64,000 nucleotides of DNA from Marinobacter nauticus (GTDB lineage Bacteria > Pseudomonadota > Gammaproteobacteria > Enterobacterales > Shewanellaceae): NCBI RefSeq assembly GCF_019801015.1, contig NZ_JAHVJZ010000006.1, positions 124,001 through 188,000 of the forward strand. The letters run 5' to 3'. Position numbers and translations under genes: made by a program. Below the pieces are notes generated by a model. The model made no database searches. It saw nothing but the letters and a program-made list of their open reading frames with translations, and was not told where the DNA came from. Positions 1 through 8,358 of the stretch are shown in pieces; the stretch's first letter is position 1, and the number at the start of each line of letters is the position of its first letter.

Positions 1-504
1 GGCGAGTTCTACTTCATTGAGATGAACACCCGTATCCAGGTGGAGCACCCGGTTACCGAAATGGTGACTGGCGTGGATCTGATCAAAGAGCAGCTGCGCA
101 TTGCTGCCGGTCAGCCCCTCTCCATCTCTCAGGATCAGGTGGTGATCCGTGGTCACGCCATTGAGTGCCGAATCAACGCGGAAGACCCCAACAACTTTAT
201 CCCCTCTCCGGGGACCATCACCCACTTCCACCCGCCGGGTGGCATGGGCATCCGTTGGGACAGCCACATCTACGCGGGCTACCGTGTACCGCCGTATTAC
301 GACTCCATGATCGGCAAGCTGATCACTTATGGAGAGAACCGCGGCATCGCCATCGCCCGCATGCGCAACGCGCTGCAGGAGCTGGTGGTTGACGGCATCA
401 AGACCAACGTCCCGCTGCAACAGCGCATTATGGCGGACGAGAACTTCCAGAACGGTGGCACCAACATCCACTACCTGGAGAAGAAGCTGGACGCCGAGGG
501 CTAA
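1..504 (+). CDS. accC: Biotin carboxylase, acetyl-CoA carboxylase subunit (3' part only)
   Basis: The reading frame is open from base 1, so the gene starts before the window and about 167 C-terminal residues are visible. AccC carboxylates the biotin on AccB using ATP and bicarbonate, the first step of fatty-acid synthesis in the cytosol. The visible part begins inside the ATP-grasp domain with the conserved [13 protein letters not shown] stretch (catalytic Glu and Arg region). It continues through the biotin-carboxylase C-terminal domain ([13 protein letters not shown], then the YYDSMIGKL segment). It ends at TAA 502-504 and is followed directly by an intrinsic terminator. In related genomes accB-accC precede prmA-dusB-fis. 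Here about 12 kb of respiratory and other genes separate accC from prmA, so the old neighbourhood has been opened by insertion. Confidence 0.97.
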   Translation, partial: GEFYFIEMNTRIQVEHPVTEMVTGVDLIKEQLRIAAGQPLSISQDQVVIRGHAIECRINAEDPNNFIPSPGTITHFHPPGGMGIRWDSHIYAGYRVPPYYDSMIGKLITYGENRGIAIARMRNALQELVVDGIKTNVPLQQRIMADENFQNGGTNIHYLEKKLDAEG

Positions 505-521
505 GCCCACGCTGCGGACAC

Positions 522-550
522 AAAAAACCGGCCATCAGGCCGGTTTTTTT
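522..550. terminator. Intrinsic terminator after accC
   Basis: A-run, stem ACCGGCC, loop ATCA, stem GGCCGGT, then seven T. It is symmetric enough to work for accC on the plus strand and for aer, whose stop is at 559, on the minus strand. Confidence 0.9.
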
Positions 551-558
551 ATGCCGGG

Positions 559-2133
559 TTACTGACCCCGCTGCACACAGTGCTGCCAAAACTGCTCCGA
601 CAATTGATGGGTCTTCGTGGAGAGCCGGTTCATCTGGCCGGTACGGGACTGAGCGTGATCCGTCTGTTGACGGGTGTGCTCCGCCAGCTCGTTGATCAGG
701 TGCAAAGCACCGCTGATCTCCTCTGCAACGTGACTCTGTTGGTTGACGGCCGTGGCATTCTGCTCTGACATCGCCACCAGCCTGCCAATGGAAGCGCGAA
801 GCTGCTCAAAGGCGGCGTCCGCCTCCCGCGCCAGTGCCACCGACTCGCCAGCCTGATGCTGGCCCGCCTGCATCGCTTCGGTAGCCCGGCGGGAACTGCA
901 CTGGAACTTGCCGACAATGGCTTCAATCTGCGCGGTCGAGTCACTGGTGCGACTGGACAGCTGGCGCACCTCATCCGCCACCACCGCAAACCCCCGGCCG
1001 GACTCACCGGCTCGGGCCGCCTCAATAGCGGCGTTCAGCGCCAGCAGGTTCGTCTGCTCGGCGATGCCCCGTATCACCTCAAGCACACCGGTAATGTCGC
1101 GACTGTCCTGCTCAATCGAGGCCACGACATCGGAGAAGTGGGCCACTTGCTGACTGAGGCCATCAATGGCTTCAATCACCGACTCCAGTCGGTCATGGCC
1201 CTGCTCAGCGGCACCGTGGCTGCGTACCATCTCCTCGGCCGCCAGCTGGGTGTTCTGATTCACCTCACCAAAGCTTGCCGTCATCTGTTCCATTGCTGTG
1301 GCCGCCTGATGGATCTGTTCGCTTTGCCGGTCCACCCGTTCGGAGGTTTCCTGAATGGTCTGGGTCAACACCTGGCTTTGTTCACTGATCGACCCGGCAG
1401 AGTCTGCCATTCTGCCAACCACCCCGCCGGTCTCAGTGATCTGGAACTGCAACGCCAGCTCCAGCTGACCGATCTCATCCCGGTTGTCGCTGTAAATCGC
1501 CATCGCCATCGGGTCATCAATGATGTCACGACTGGCCTCCACCACTCGCTGAAATGGCCGCATCAGCAAACGGGTACCCAATAGTGCCAGTCCCATGCCT
1601 ACTGCGGCGCCAATCCACGGCGAGAGCGTCGCCACGCCAGCGCCAACCGCAGCAGCTCCGCCGGCACACAGCGACACACGCTGGATGAATCCAAGCCGTG
1701 GTGGCGTCAACTCTGTTGGTGATTTACCGGCTCGCAATGCCTGGTAGACCTGCTCGGCCTTGGCGATTTGGGCATCGGTAGCCTTGCGGCGCACCGACTG
1801 AAACTCATGGATTTCTCCCCGCTCAATGACCGGCATGACATAGGCATTCACCCAGTAATGGTCACCGTTTTTGCAGCGGTTTTTGACGATTCCCATCCAG
1901 GGTTTTCCCGCCCTGATTCGGTCCCATAGCGCACCAAACGCCTCTTTGGGCATATCCGGGTGGCGCACAATATTGTGTGGCTGGCCCTGCAACTCCTCGA
2001 CGCTGAATCCCCCCACCTCGACAAAGGTGGGATTGGCGTACTTGATGTTGCCCTGCAGGTCAGTCGTGGACAGCAAAATGCAATCCCGACTGAGTGGCCT
2101 CTCCTTGTGTGAAACGGGTTGGTTATCCCTCAT
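559..2133 (-). CDS. aer: Aer-type redox/aerotaxis receptor (PAS methyl-accepting chemotaxis protein)
   Basis: 524 residues. The N-terminal PAS domain (about 18-112) has the run [13 protein letters not shown] followed by [14 protein letters not shown], which closely resembles the FAD-binding PAS domain of E. coli Aer. A hydrophobic hairpin (about 152-193, with no large periplasmic loop) anchors it in the inner membrane, as in Aer. A HAMP-like linker follows, then the cytoplasmic signalling domain with the highly conserved tip at about 359-386 ([18 protein letters not shown]). By family knowledge it senses redox or electron-transport state through FAD and controls CheA. It is a single gene between two terminators, with start ATG at 2133. 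An FNR-like site upstream (2193-2206) would suit anaerobic control. The symbol is given because the PAS domain is so Aer-like; an orthologue-level tree was not possible. Confidence 0.88.
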   Translation of the reverse strand: MRDNQPVSHKERPLSRDCILLSTTDLQGNIKYANPTFVEVGGFSVEELQGQPHNIVRHPDMPKEAFGALWDRIRAGKPWMGIVKNRCKNGDHYWVNAYVMPVIERGEIHEFQSVRRKATDAQIAKAEQVYQALRAGKSPTELTPPRLGFIQRVSLCAGGAAAVGAGVATLSPWIGAAVGMGLALLGTRLLMRPFQRVVEASRDIIDDPMAMAIYSDNRDEIGQLELALQFQITETGGVVGRMADSAGSISEQSQVLTQTIQETSERVDRQSEQIHQAATAMEQMTASFGEVNQNTQLAAEEMVRSHGAAEQGHDRLESVIEAIDGLSQQVAHFSDVVASIEQDSRDITGVLEVIRGIAEQTNLLALNAAIEAARAGESGRGFAVVADEVRQLSSRTSDSTAQIEAIVGKFQCSSRRATEAMQAGQHQAGESVALAREADAAFEQLRASIGRLVAMSEQNATAVNQQSHVAEEISGALHLINELAEHTRQQTDHAQSRTGQMNRLSTKTHQLSEQFWQHCVQRGQ

Positions 2134-2164
2134 TGCCCTACGTCCGCATCCATTGGAAGACGTT

Positions 2165-2206
2165 ATTGTTCCAACTTTCCCTGCCCCACCCCTTGACCAG
2201 GATCAA
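2165..2206 (-). promoter_or_regulatory. Candidate FNR site and -10 for aer
   Basis: TTGACCAGGATCAA at 2193-2206 matches the FNR consensus TTGAT-N4-ATCAA at 9 of 10 positions. Its centre is about 41.5 bases upstream of a start point that would place a -10-like AACAAT (minus strand) at 2165-2170. That is the class II activator geometry. The resulting leader would be about 24 nt. Match and spacing are seen; function is inferred. Confidence 0.45.
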
Positions 2207-2337
2207 TCACTTTAAATCGCAAAAACAAACACTTAACAATGCAGTCATTTGCACCAATCTGGCCAGGCTGCACGGATTTTCCAACCAGCCACATTCAACT
2301 CATCCGAGATCATTGACGTGAGCCAATCGGGGTCCCA

Positions 2338-2370
2338 CAAAAAAGCCCCGGCTTTATGCCGGGGCTTTCG
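2338..2370 (-). terminator. Intrinsic terminator of the S8 protease gene
   Basis: On the minus strand AAAGCCCCGGC, loop ATAAA, GCCGGGGCTTTTTT: a GC-rich stem with a T-run, 17 bases past the protease stop. Confidence 0.88.
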
Positions 2371-2386
2371 ACTGGTTATGAAGAAC

Positions 2387-3988
2387 TCAGCGGTTGGGGC
2401 CTTTACCGGGCTTACCGCCGCCGCCACCGTTACCGCCACCACCACCGCCGCCACCGGTGTCACCACCGTCGCAGCCATTGGCTGTCAAATGATCACTGGC
2501 CGCCAGGGCCTGAACCAGACCGTTACCAAAGGCGTTATCGCGACCGGCAGCGCCCAGATCTTCCGCAGTGGCGTTCAGCGCCGCACGGATCTGGTCGTTG
2601 CTGCAGGTTGCATGATGGCTCCATACCAGTGCCGCAACGCCCACCACGTGCGGGGTCGCCATAGAGGTGCCGTTGAAGTAGGCGTAGTGGTCGGCCACCA
2701 CATCGATCGCGGCGGTCGCGCCCAGCTGACCCAGCAGCGCTGCGCCATCCTGATCGCTGATGCCCACAGACGGAATGGAGGTCGCTACGCCACCGAGGGT
2801 GCCATACAGCTGACCCGGCTCGTTGTTGTAGATGATGGCACCAATGCCACCGCCGGCCTCACAAGCCAGCACCTTGTCAGAGAAGGAGATGTTGCCACGG
2901 GCGATCAGGCACACCTTGCCGGCGGCTGCGCTACAGGCCGACTCTCCGAGGCCACAGTCCGCCAGCGCACCACTGACGTTGCCCTGAGGCGAACCTTCCA
3001 TCCCGGCCGCATCAACCGCGGAGCCGCCCACAGAGAGACTGGCAATGCTGGCACTGCCCATCGGCACGGTGGACAGTACGCCAACACCCGGGCCGGCCAT
3101 TTCCACCTGGTCGGTCTGCTGAGAGAAGTCCGCAATCGCTTTATTGGCGTCAATGGCAGCCACAGAGACCACGGAGCTGTAGGAAGCCGGGTAACTGTGA
3201 CGGGTATTACCGTCGTTACCGGCCGCAGCAATGCTCAGGATCCCTTCGCTGTTGGCCTGGTTAAAAGCACGCTCCTCGGTGCGACTCTTACGATCGCCAC
3301 CGAGACTCATATTGATCACCATGTTCTCGCCGGAAGCGCGCGCCGCCTTACAGGCATCGAGTGCCGCCACCAGCCCGGAGGAGTAGGCCCAGCCATCGGC
3401 ACCAAACACCTTGATGATGTGCAGGTTCAGGTTGCCGCTCGGCAGCACACCCACGACCCCTTTGTTGTTGCCACCCACACCGGCGATGGTCCCGGCCACG
3501 TGGGTACCGTGACCGTTCTCATCGGTATTCCAGCTGCCGGTACCGGGATCGTCGGTGCCATTGACCACGCCACCATGGTAGAGATCTTCATGGCCACCGT
3601 CGTAACCGGAATCGATGATGCACACTTTGGTGTTGCCGGCAGCCGCGTCAGAGAGCTGGTCCGCCTGCACCATCGGGATGCCGTAAGGGGTCTCTTCCGA
3701 CAGCAGGTAGCGCTTCACATCCTCTTCCACGTACTCAACGTGGGGATGGTTTTGCATCGCTTTAAGGGCGCCCGGGGAGAGCGAGACCGCCATGGCGGAT
3801 CGACCGGGCAGGTCCAGTTTGACCTTACCCTTCTCTGCCTGCACCTGGGCACGCACTGCCTGCCCTTTGCCTTGCTGGAATTTAACGATGTAGCGTCCCT
3901 CTTCCGCTGCCATCGCTGAGGGCCCGGCCAGCATCGCAGCTGCGATACCCGCCAGAGCCAAACCCTGGTATTTCATGCTCATTGTCAC
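2387..3988 (-). CDS. Secreted subtilisin-family (S8) serine protease with PA domain
   Basis: 533 residues. Signal peptide about 1-28 (hydrophobic core then AMA). Inhibitor-I9-type propeptide about 32-95 (RYIVKF start). S8 catalytic domain with Asp126 in IDSGYDG, His160 in NGHGTHVAGT, and Ser442 in NGTSMATPHV, so the triad is complete. A protease-associated (PA) insert lies between His and Ser (the region with VCLIARGNISFSDKVLACEAGG), with several Cys that could form disulfides. The C-terminal tail is almost pure glycine with a few Lys/Pro and carries no recognisable domain. It probably acts outside the cell on proteins. The gene is monocistronic, with a strong terminator downstream. Extracellular S8/PA proteases are common in marine Alteromonadales; the glycine tail is the unusual part. 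Confidence 0.93.
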   Translation of the reverse strand: MTMSMKYQGLALAGIAAAMLAGPSAMAAEEGRYIVKFQQGKGQAVRAQVQAEKGKVKLDLPGRSAMAVSLSPGALKAMQNHPHVEYVEEDVKRYLLSEETPYGIPMVQADQLSDAAAGNTKVCIIDSGYDGGHEDLYHGGVVNGTDDPGTGSWNTDENGHGTHVAGTIAGVGGNNKGVVGVLPSGNLNLHIIKVFGADGWAYSSGLVAALDACKAARASGENMVINMSLGGDRKSRTEERAFNQANSEGILSIAAAGNDGNTRHSYPASYSSVVSVAAIDANKAIADFSQQTDQVEMAGPGVGVLSTVPMGSASIASLSVGGSAVDAAGMEGSPQGNVSGALADCGLGESACSAAAGKVCLIARGNISFSDKVLACEAGGGIGAIIYNNEPGQLYGTLGGVATSIPSVGISDQDGAALLGQLGATAAIDVVADHYAYFNGTSMATPHVVGVAALVWSHHATCSNDQIRAALNATAEDLGAAGRDNAFGNGLVQALAASDHLTANGCDGGDTGGGGGGGGNGGGGGKPGKGPNR

Positions 3989-4410
3989 TCCTGATGACTT
4001 GTCATTTTTGTGAGATGAGCAGTCCGGCCGAACAGGCCGACAAGCTGACCGCTGAGCCTCAACCTAGCGTCGGTTTTCGGCGGACGCAAAAGGCCCAAAA
4101 CATCGGACCAGACAGCGCCAGCGATGGATAAACCACTAATACAAGTCGTCTTTTTTCAATCGTTACAAAGTGTTAACAACCCTGTGCCCGGATTGGCCCG
4201 GTGTAATGAATCCCTTGCAGCGAAAGGCAGCAATGAAACCTAAGGCAATGATTAAAAAGAATTAAATTTCCAGAGGAGTTATCTGATATACCCTTTGGCT
4301 ATAACGTTATAGCCATGGGTAAATCGACCCGGAACTTCCCACCTGGATCACGGCAGCCTCCCCGCGCTTCCCCGTATGCTGTGACATCACGATTTCACCG
4401 GGAGGCCTAT
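3989..4410. other. Intergenic region between the S8 protease and the zinc-ribbon/ravA operon, with 20-bp palindrome
   Basis: This 422-base region is AT-richer than its surroundings and separates two divergent transcription units. A perfect 20-bp palindrome, TGGCTATAACGTTATAGCCA, lies at 4296-4315, about 95 bases before the likely GTG start at 4411. It is a good candidate operator or start-point dyad for the zinc-ribbon-ravA-viaA operon. I see no convincing coding sequence here. An open frame beginning at ATG 4315 exists, but its first 32 codons give a Pro/Arg-rich sequence unlike a protein N-terminus. Confidence 0.6.
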
Positions 4411-4617
4411 GTGGTACTGCTTCTGACTGGCGTCGCGCTGTTGCTGGTCCTCATGCTGTTCACCCGTTGGTACAAACGACGAGTGCCCGCCGCCGAGCCT
4501 GCAACACCGGACCGCCCCAGGGCCTGTCCCCGCTGTAAGTTCACGATGGGGTACGCCAAGGCCCCCTGCCGCCATTGTGAAATCTACCCCCAGCCCGAAC
4601 CGGAGGATCCCACATGA
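4411..4617 (+). CDS. Small membrane protein with C-terminal zinc-ribbon, first gene of ravA-viaA operon
   Basis: 68 residues if started at GTG 4411, which has GGAGG at 4401-4405 five bases upstream. A longer frame from ATG 4315 lacks a ribosome site and looks non-coding at its start. The product has one N-terminal transmembrane segment (VVLLLTGVALLLVLMLF), a short basic turn (RWYKRR) and a soluble tail. The tail carries CPRC and CRHC pairs, the pattern of a rubredoxin-like zinc ribbon. Its TGA overlaps the ravA start (ATGA, 4614-4617), so translation is coupled and it very likely belongs with ravA-viaA. I do not recognise a named family. Inference: a membrane-tethered accessory protein of the RavA-ViaA system. 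Confidence 0.72.
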   Translation: MVLLLTGVALLLVLMLFTRWYKRRVPAAEPATPDRPRACPRCKFTMGYAKAPCRHCEIYPQPEPEDPT

Positions 4618-6203
4618 ACCGTCGGCACCAATTGCAGTCGCTGTTGCAGGATCTCCGCGTCGGCCTGTATGAGCGGGATGAAACCCTGGCCGTCACCCTG
4701 CTGGCTGCACTGGCCGGACACCACAGCTTCCTGTTTGGTCCCCCGGGAACCGGCAAAAGCCTGCTGGCGAGACGGGTTGCTTCGGCCTTTACCGATACAC
4801 GGTATTTCGAGTGCCTGATGAACCGCTTCAGCACACCGGATGAGGTGTATGGACCGGTGGCCCTGAGCGCTCTGCGCAACGACCAGTTTCAAAGGCAGAT
4901 TCAGGGCTACCTGCCCTGGGCGGACCTGGCCTTCCTTGACGAGATCTTTAAGGCCAGCCCGGCGATCCTGAATACCCTGCTTACGCTGATCAACGAACGC
5001 CAATTCCGCAATGGCGACGCCATGCTCACGGTTCCCCTGAAAGGGCTGATCACCGCTGCCAATGAGATCCCCGATCCGGAGCAGGGCCTGGAGGCCCTCT
5101 ATGACCGGCTGCTGGTTCGTCTGATCGCCGCCCCGACGGCCGGGTGGGACAACTTTACCGCCCTGATCCAACAGGCCGCACCGGACAGCGTGACCGTCCG
5201 GGCTCCCATCGATAACGACACCTGGCTGAGCTGGCGTCAGGGGATCGCCTCGGTTCGGCTCAGCGCCGATACACTGTGCGCACTGCGTCGGCTGCACCAG
5301 TCGCTGTCGGATGAGGTGCCGGAGCTTTATCTGTCCGATCGGCGCTGGCAGTGGGCGATCGGTCTGGTGAAGGCCGCCGCTTATCTGGAAGATCGGGACA
5401 CCACCCTGCCTACCGACCTGCTGTTGCTCATCCACATGCTGTGGCACGAGCCGGAGCAGCAACCGCATATCGAAGCCCTGATCGTTAACGCGCTCAGTCA
5501 TCTCCCTCTGGAGATTGAGCCGGTCAGCCATAACCTCGAACAACTGGATGAACGACTGCACGACTTGCTGTTCCACAGCGAGGATCAGTACGACACCGTC
5601 GAGTTCTTTCCTCAGCAATTCTTCTTTGCCAACACTGGCGAACAGCGCCAACAGCGCGGTGGCTACTTCTATGTTCAGCGACAGGCGGTGCACGTTCACC
5701 GGCGGGGCGAGCCGGTCCACTTTGATTTCTTTGTCCATCAGTCACAGATGACCAGCAGCGCGCCCTTCCACCCCTTTGACCCATTGGGCCACCGTCGGGA
5801 AAACGTGCAGTGCCAATTCAGGGACAACGGCGTCCTGGCCATCTGTTATGACCCTCAGGGGCGCTTCGCTCACAGCAGTTACGACGTCGAACCCTTCTCT
5901 CCGCCGCTGAAACACCGTCGCGGCGACCCACGCCAGCCTGTTGCGACCAGCGAAGTCACGGCGCTGCTGGCCGAACTGGCCGCGACCGAGCACACACTGA
6001 GCCAGTTACGCCAGCAGGCCAACGCACTATTGGCACAACTGAATCGTCAGCCGGTACCGCTGTTCCTTCGCGCCAGTGCAATCGATGCGGTTGTACAGGG
6101 CTGGACCAGCGCCATTGAGGATCTCGACCTGGCCCTGCTTCGCTGCGCCGCGTTACGCAGCCTGACGGAGAGCCCGGAATGCTCGACCTGCGCAATCAGC
6201 TAA
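4614..6203 (+). CDS. ravA: MoxR-family AAA+ ATPase RavA
   Basis: 529 residues (E. coli RavA is 498). Walker A GPPGTGKS at 42-49, Walker B FLDE at 107-110, sensor-type ITAANEIP, and the MoxR landmark NTLLTLINERQFRNG all match the E. coli RavA AAA+ core. The C-terminal third is less conserved, and I cannot recognise the LARA domain that binds lysine decarboxylase in E. coli. With ViaA, RavA forms a chaperone-like pair that in E. coli has been linked to fumarate reductase and NADH dehydrogenase I. The start overlaps the upstream zinc-ribbon gene by 4 bases, and the end overlaps viaA by 25 bases, a tightly coupled operon. The fumarate reductase genes lie just beyond viaA, which supports the functional link in this organism. 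Confidence 0.92.
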   Translation: MNRRHQLQSLLQDLRVGLYERDETLAVTLLAALAGHHSFLFGPPGTGKSLLARRVASAFTDTRYFECLMNRFSTPDEVYGPVALSALRNDQFQRQIQGYLPWADLAFLDEIFKASPAILNTLLTLINERQFRNGDAMLTVPLKGLITAANEIPDPEQGLEALYDRLLVRLIAAPTAGWDNFTALIQQAAPDSVTVRAPIDNDTWLSWRQGIASVRLSADTLCALRRLHQSLSDEVPELYLSDRRWQWAIGLVKAAAYLEDRDTTLPTDLLLLIHMLWHEPEQQPHIEALIVNALSHLPLEIEPVSHNLEQLDERLHDLLFHSEDQYDTVEFFPQQFFFANTGEQRQQRGGYFYVQRQAVHVHRRGEPVHFDFFVHQSQMTSSAPFHPFDPLGHRRENVQCQFRDNGVLAICYDPQGRFAHSSYDVEPFSPPLKHRRGDPRQPVATSEVTALLAELAATEHTLSQLRQQANALLAQLNRQPVPLFLRASAIDAVVQGWTSAIEDLDLALLRCAALRSLTESPECSTCAIS

Positions 6204-7627
6204 ACGGCCTGGCGGAGTTGCTCGCCCGCTCTCCGGCACTGGAGGCGAAGCTGGCGCACACGCTGTCCGAGCTGGACGCCAAAGCGCGGGCAGTGTTGCA
6301 GCAAGAGTGCCCCTTTCAGTCACACCTGGCGGCGCTTGAGCGAGCTGAGCAACAGCAGCCCATCGATCTCGCCGTTCTCCGCCAATGGCTGCAACACCAC
6401 GACGAACTGATGGCGCTATGCGGCCGCCCCGCCAAACGCCCCTTCTGGGACGCGCAGTCCGTCCGGCTGCAGCATCACGGTGGCGACCCTGCGCCACTGG
6501 GTCGTTTATTACTGAAAGAGCAGCGCACCGCACTGGAAACGGCACAGGCCCGGTGGCAACTCGCCCGGCTCAGTGCCCTGCGGGCGGAGTATCTGGCCCA
6601 GCTCCAATCCTGGCTGGAGGCGCTGCAGGCTCTGTCCCGGCGCTACCGCTCGCTCGGGCTGGATCCCGGCATTCTGGTGGACCTCTGCGATGGCGAAGCG
6701 CTGACCCAGGCCGAAGACACCCTCAATCGCTGGGCCGATTATCTTGCCGGGCACCCCGGCATTATTGAACTGTGCCGGCGTATCGGCCGCCATCGTCAGC
6801 CACAAACGCGCACTGAGCTGCGTCCGGTCACCTGCCGCGTCCCCTGCTGGACGAGGCAACCCAATGCCCCCGCGCCGGACGATCTGTTCGGCGTATTGCC
6901 GGGGCGGGACCTTCCGGCCCTGCTGCCCAGTGAACTGAGCCAGCTGAGTGACCCGGAGCTGGCCTCGCTGTTCGAACTGAAGCTGCTGGAAGGGAAACTG
7001 CTGGCGTACCAGCGCCGGGGCTGGCAAGCGGAGCGACAGTGGCGTAACGAAACCCGGATGGTGCCCTATCAGGCCGAACGAGCCAAAGGCCCGCTGGTGA
7101 TTGCGGTGGACACCAGCCTGTCGATGCAGGGGATACCGGAGGCAGCAGCCAAAGCGATAGCCCTGACCCTGGCCGCCACTGCCCGTGCAGAGCAACGGCC
7201 GGTGCACCTGATCAACTTTGCCACCCGCATTGAAGAGCGGGACCTGGCCCAACACGCCAACGGGCTGATCGCGTTTCTGCAGCTCAGTTTCCACGGCGGT
7301 ACCGATGTGGCTCTGGCACTGGAAGCTGCCCTGGCATGCCTCGAGCGCCCGGACTACGAACTGGCGGATCTGGTGCTGATCTCCGATATGATGCTGACGG
7401 ATCTCAGCAGCGAAGTGCTGAACCAACTGAATGACGCCCGACAGCAGGGCCATCAGATCCATGCGGTCGCCATCGGCGACGTGGTCAGGGAAACCACACT
7501 GACCCCAGCGCTGGACTGCCAATGGCAGTTCTGTCCGGTGCGGGGCGACATTGCGCTGAGAGAGGGCAAAGCCCCTGCCGCGGTGCAGGACGCACCCGTT
7601 TGGCAGGGGCTGGAAGGGCTGGCTTAG
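6179..7627 (+). CDS. viaA: VWA-domain protein ViaA, partner of RavA
   Basis: 482 residues, the same length as the E. coli protein (483). The N-terminal half is helical and charged. The C-terminal von Willebrand A domain has the MIDAS motif DTSLS from Asp311 (VIAVDTSLSMQG), the later GGTDV threonine, and LISDMMLTD. Family role: ViaA stimulates the RavA ATPase, and the pair modulates respiratory complexes in E. coli. Translation overlaps ravA by 25 bases. The stop codon TAG (7625-7627) interlocks with the stop codon of frdB on the other strand, so the two operons converge with a 4-base overlap and no terminator between them. Antisense read-through from each operon into the other is therefore possible. 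Confidence 0.93.
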   Translation: MLDLRNQLNGLAELLARSPALEAKLAHTLSELDAKARAVLQQECPFQSHLAALERAEQQQPIDLAVLRQWLQHHDELMALCGRPAKRPFWDAQSVRLQHHGGDPAPLGRLLLKEQRTALETAQARWQLARLSALRAEYLAQLQSWLEALQALSRRYRSLGLDPGILVDLCDGEALTQAEDTLNRWADYLAGHPGIIELCRRIGRHRQPQTRTELRPVTCRVPCWTRQPNAPAPDDLFGVLPGRDLPALLPSELSQLSDPELASLFELKLLEGKLLAYQRRGWQAERQWRNETRMVPYQAERAKGPLVIAVDTSLSMQGIPEAAAKAIALTLAATARAEQRPVHLINFATRIEERDLAQHANGLIAFLQLSFHGGTDVALALEAALACLERPDYELADLVLISDMMLTDLSSEVLNQLNDARQQGHQIHAVAIGDVVRETTLTPALDCQWQFCPVRGDIALREGKAPAAVQDAPVWQGLEGLA

Positions 7628-8358
7628 AGGATGCGCGGACCGCGCAGCAACTGACGACGCAGGTAAGCGATCTGAGCCTGATGATTCAGATCTTTCGGGC
7701 AGTTGTCCTGACAACCCAACAGCGTCATGCAACCAAACACGCCGTCTTCATCACCAATAACGTGGTAGAAGTCGTCCGGCTCACGGGCATCACGGGAGTC
7801 CAGGGCAAACCGCGCCACCTTATTGAAGCCCACCGCTCCGACAAAGGTGTCACGCATCTGCGCCGTGGCACAGCCGGCCACACAGCAACCGCACTCGACG
7901 CAACGGTCTGCTTCGTACACCGCTTCCGCCAGGGCCGGGTCCATTGCGGTTTCCAGCGCATCGATGCTCAGTTGTTCCGACTTCGGATGCAGCCAGGAGC
8001 CCAGACGCTCGGACAGCGCGCGCATAAACTTGCCGGTGTTGATCGACAGGTCCCCAATCAACTCGAAGCCCGGCAGAGGCATCAGCGTGATCACCGGGTT
8101 TTCAAACGTGCTGGTCAGGGTGCGGCAGGCCAGCGTCGGCTTACCATTGATCACCATGGCACAGCTGCCACAGATCCCGGCGCGACAAACAAAGTCGAAC
8201 TGGAGCGAACGATCCTGCTCCTCGCGCAGACGGTTCAGCGCGATGAACACCGTCATGCCCGGCGTTTCTTCCATCTGGTAACGTTCAGTGCGGGGCTTAT
8301 CGCCCGGCAACTGCGGATCAAAACGGAAAATCTCAAAAGTCAGGGTGCGGGCGCTCAT
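7624..8358 (-). CDS. frdB: Fumarate reductase iron-sulfur subunit
   Basis: 244 residues from ATG 8358, which shares a base with the frdA stop (TGATG). An upstream TTG would add one residue. The [2Fe-2S] ligands are in CRAGICGSC plus a later Cys, the [4Fe-4S] ligands in CVECGCCVAGC, and the [3Fe-4S] set in CMTLLGCQDNCPKDLNH. It carries electrons between the cytochrome b subunit and the FrdA flavin, on the cytoplasmic face of the inner membrane. It resembles the epsilonproteobacterial (Wolinella/Campylobacter) FrdB rather than E. coli FrdB. It is the last gene of the frdC2-frdC1-frdA-frdB unit, and its stop overlaps that of viaA. Confidence 0.95.
   Translation of the reverse strand: MSARTLTFEIFRFDPQLPGDKPRTERYQMEETPGMTVFIALNRLREEQDRSLQFDFVCRAGICGSCAMVINGKPTLACRTLTSTFENPVITLMPLPGFELIGDLSINTGKFMRALSERLGSWLHPKSEQLSIDALETAMDPALAEAVYEADRCVECGCCVAGCATAQMRDTFVGAVGFNKVARFALDSRDAREPDDFYHVIGDEDGVFGCMTLLGCQDNCPKDLNHQAQIAYLRRQLLRGPRIL

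Noticed and set aside
2249-3919. Long plus-strand open frame (556 codons) antisense to the S8 protease gene
   Set aside because: It mirrors a gene with a complete catalytic triad, signal peptide and terminator. High GC content creates long antisense frames. The product is His/Gly/Thr-rich with no motif.
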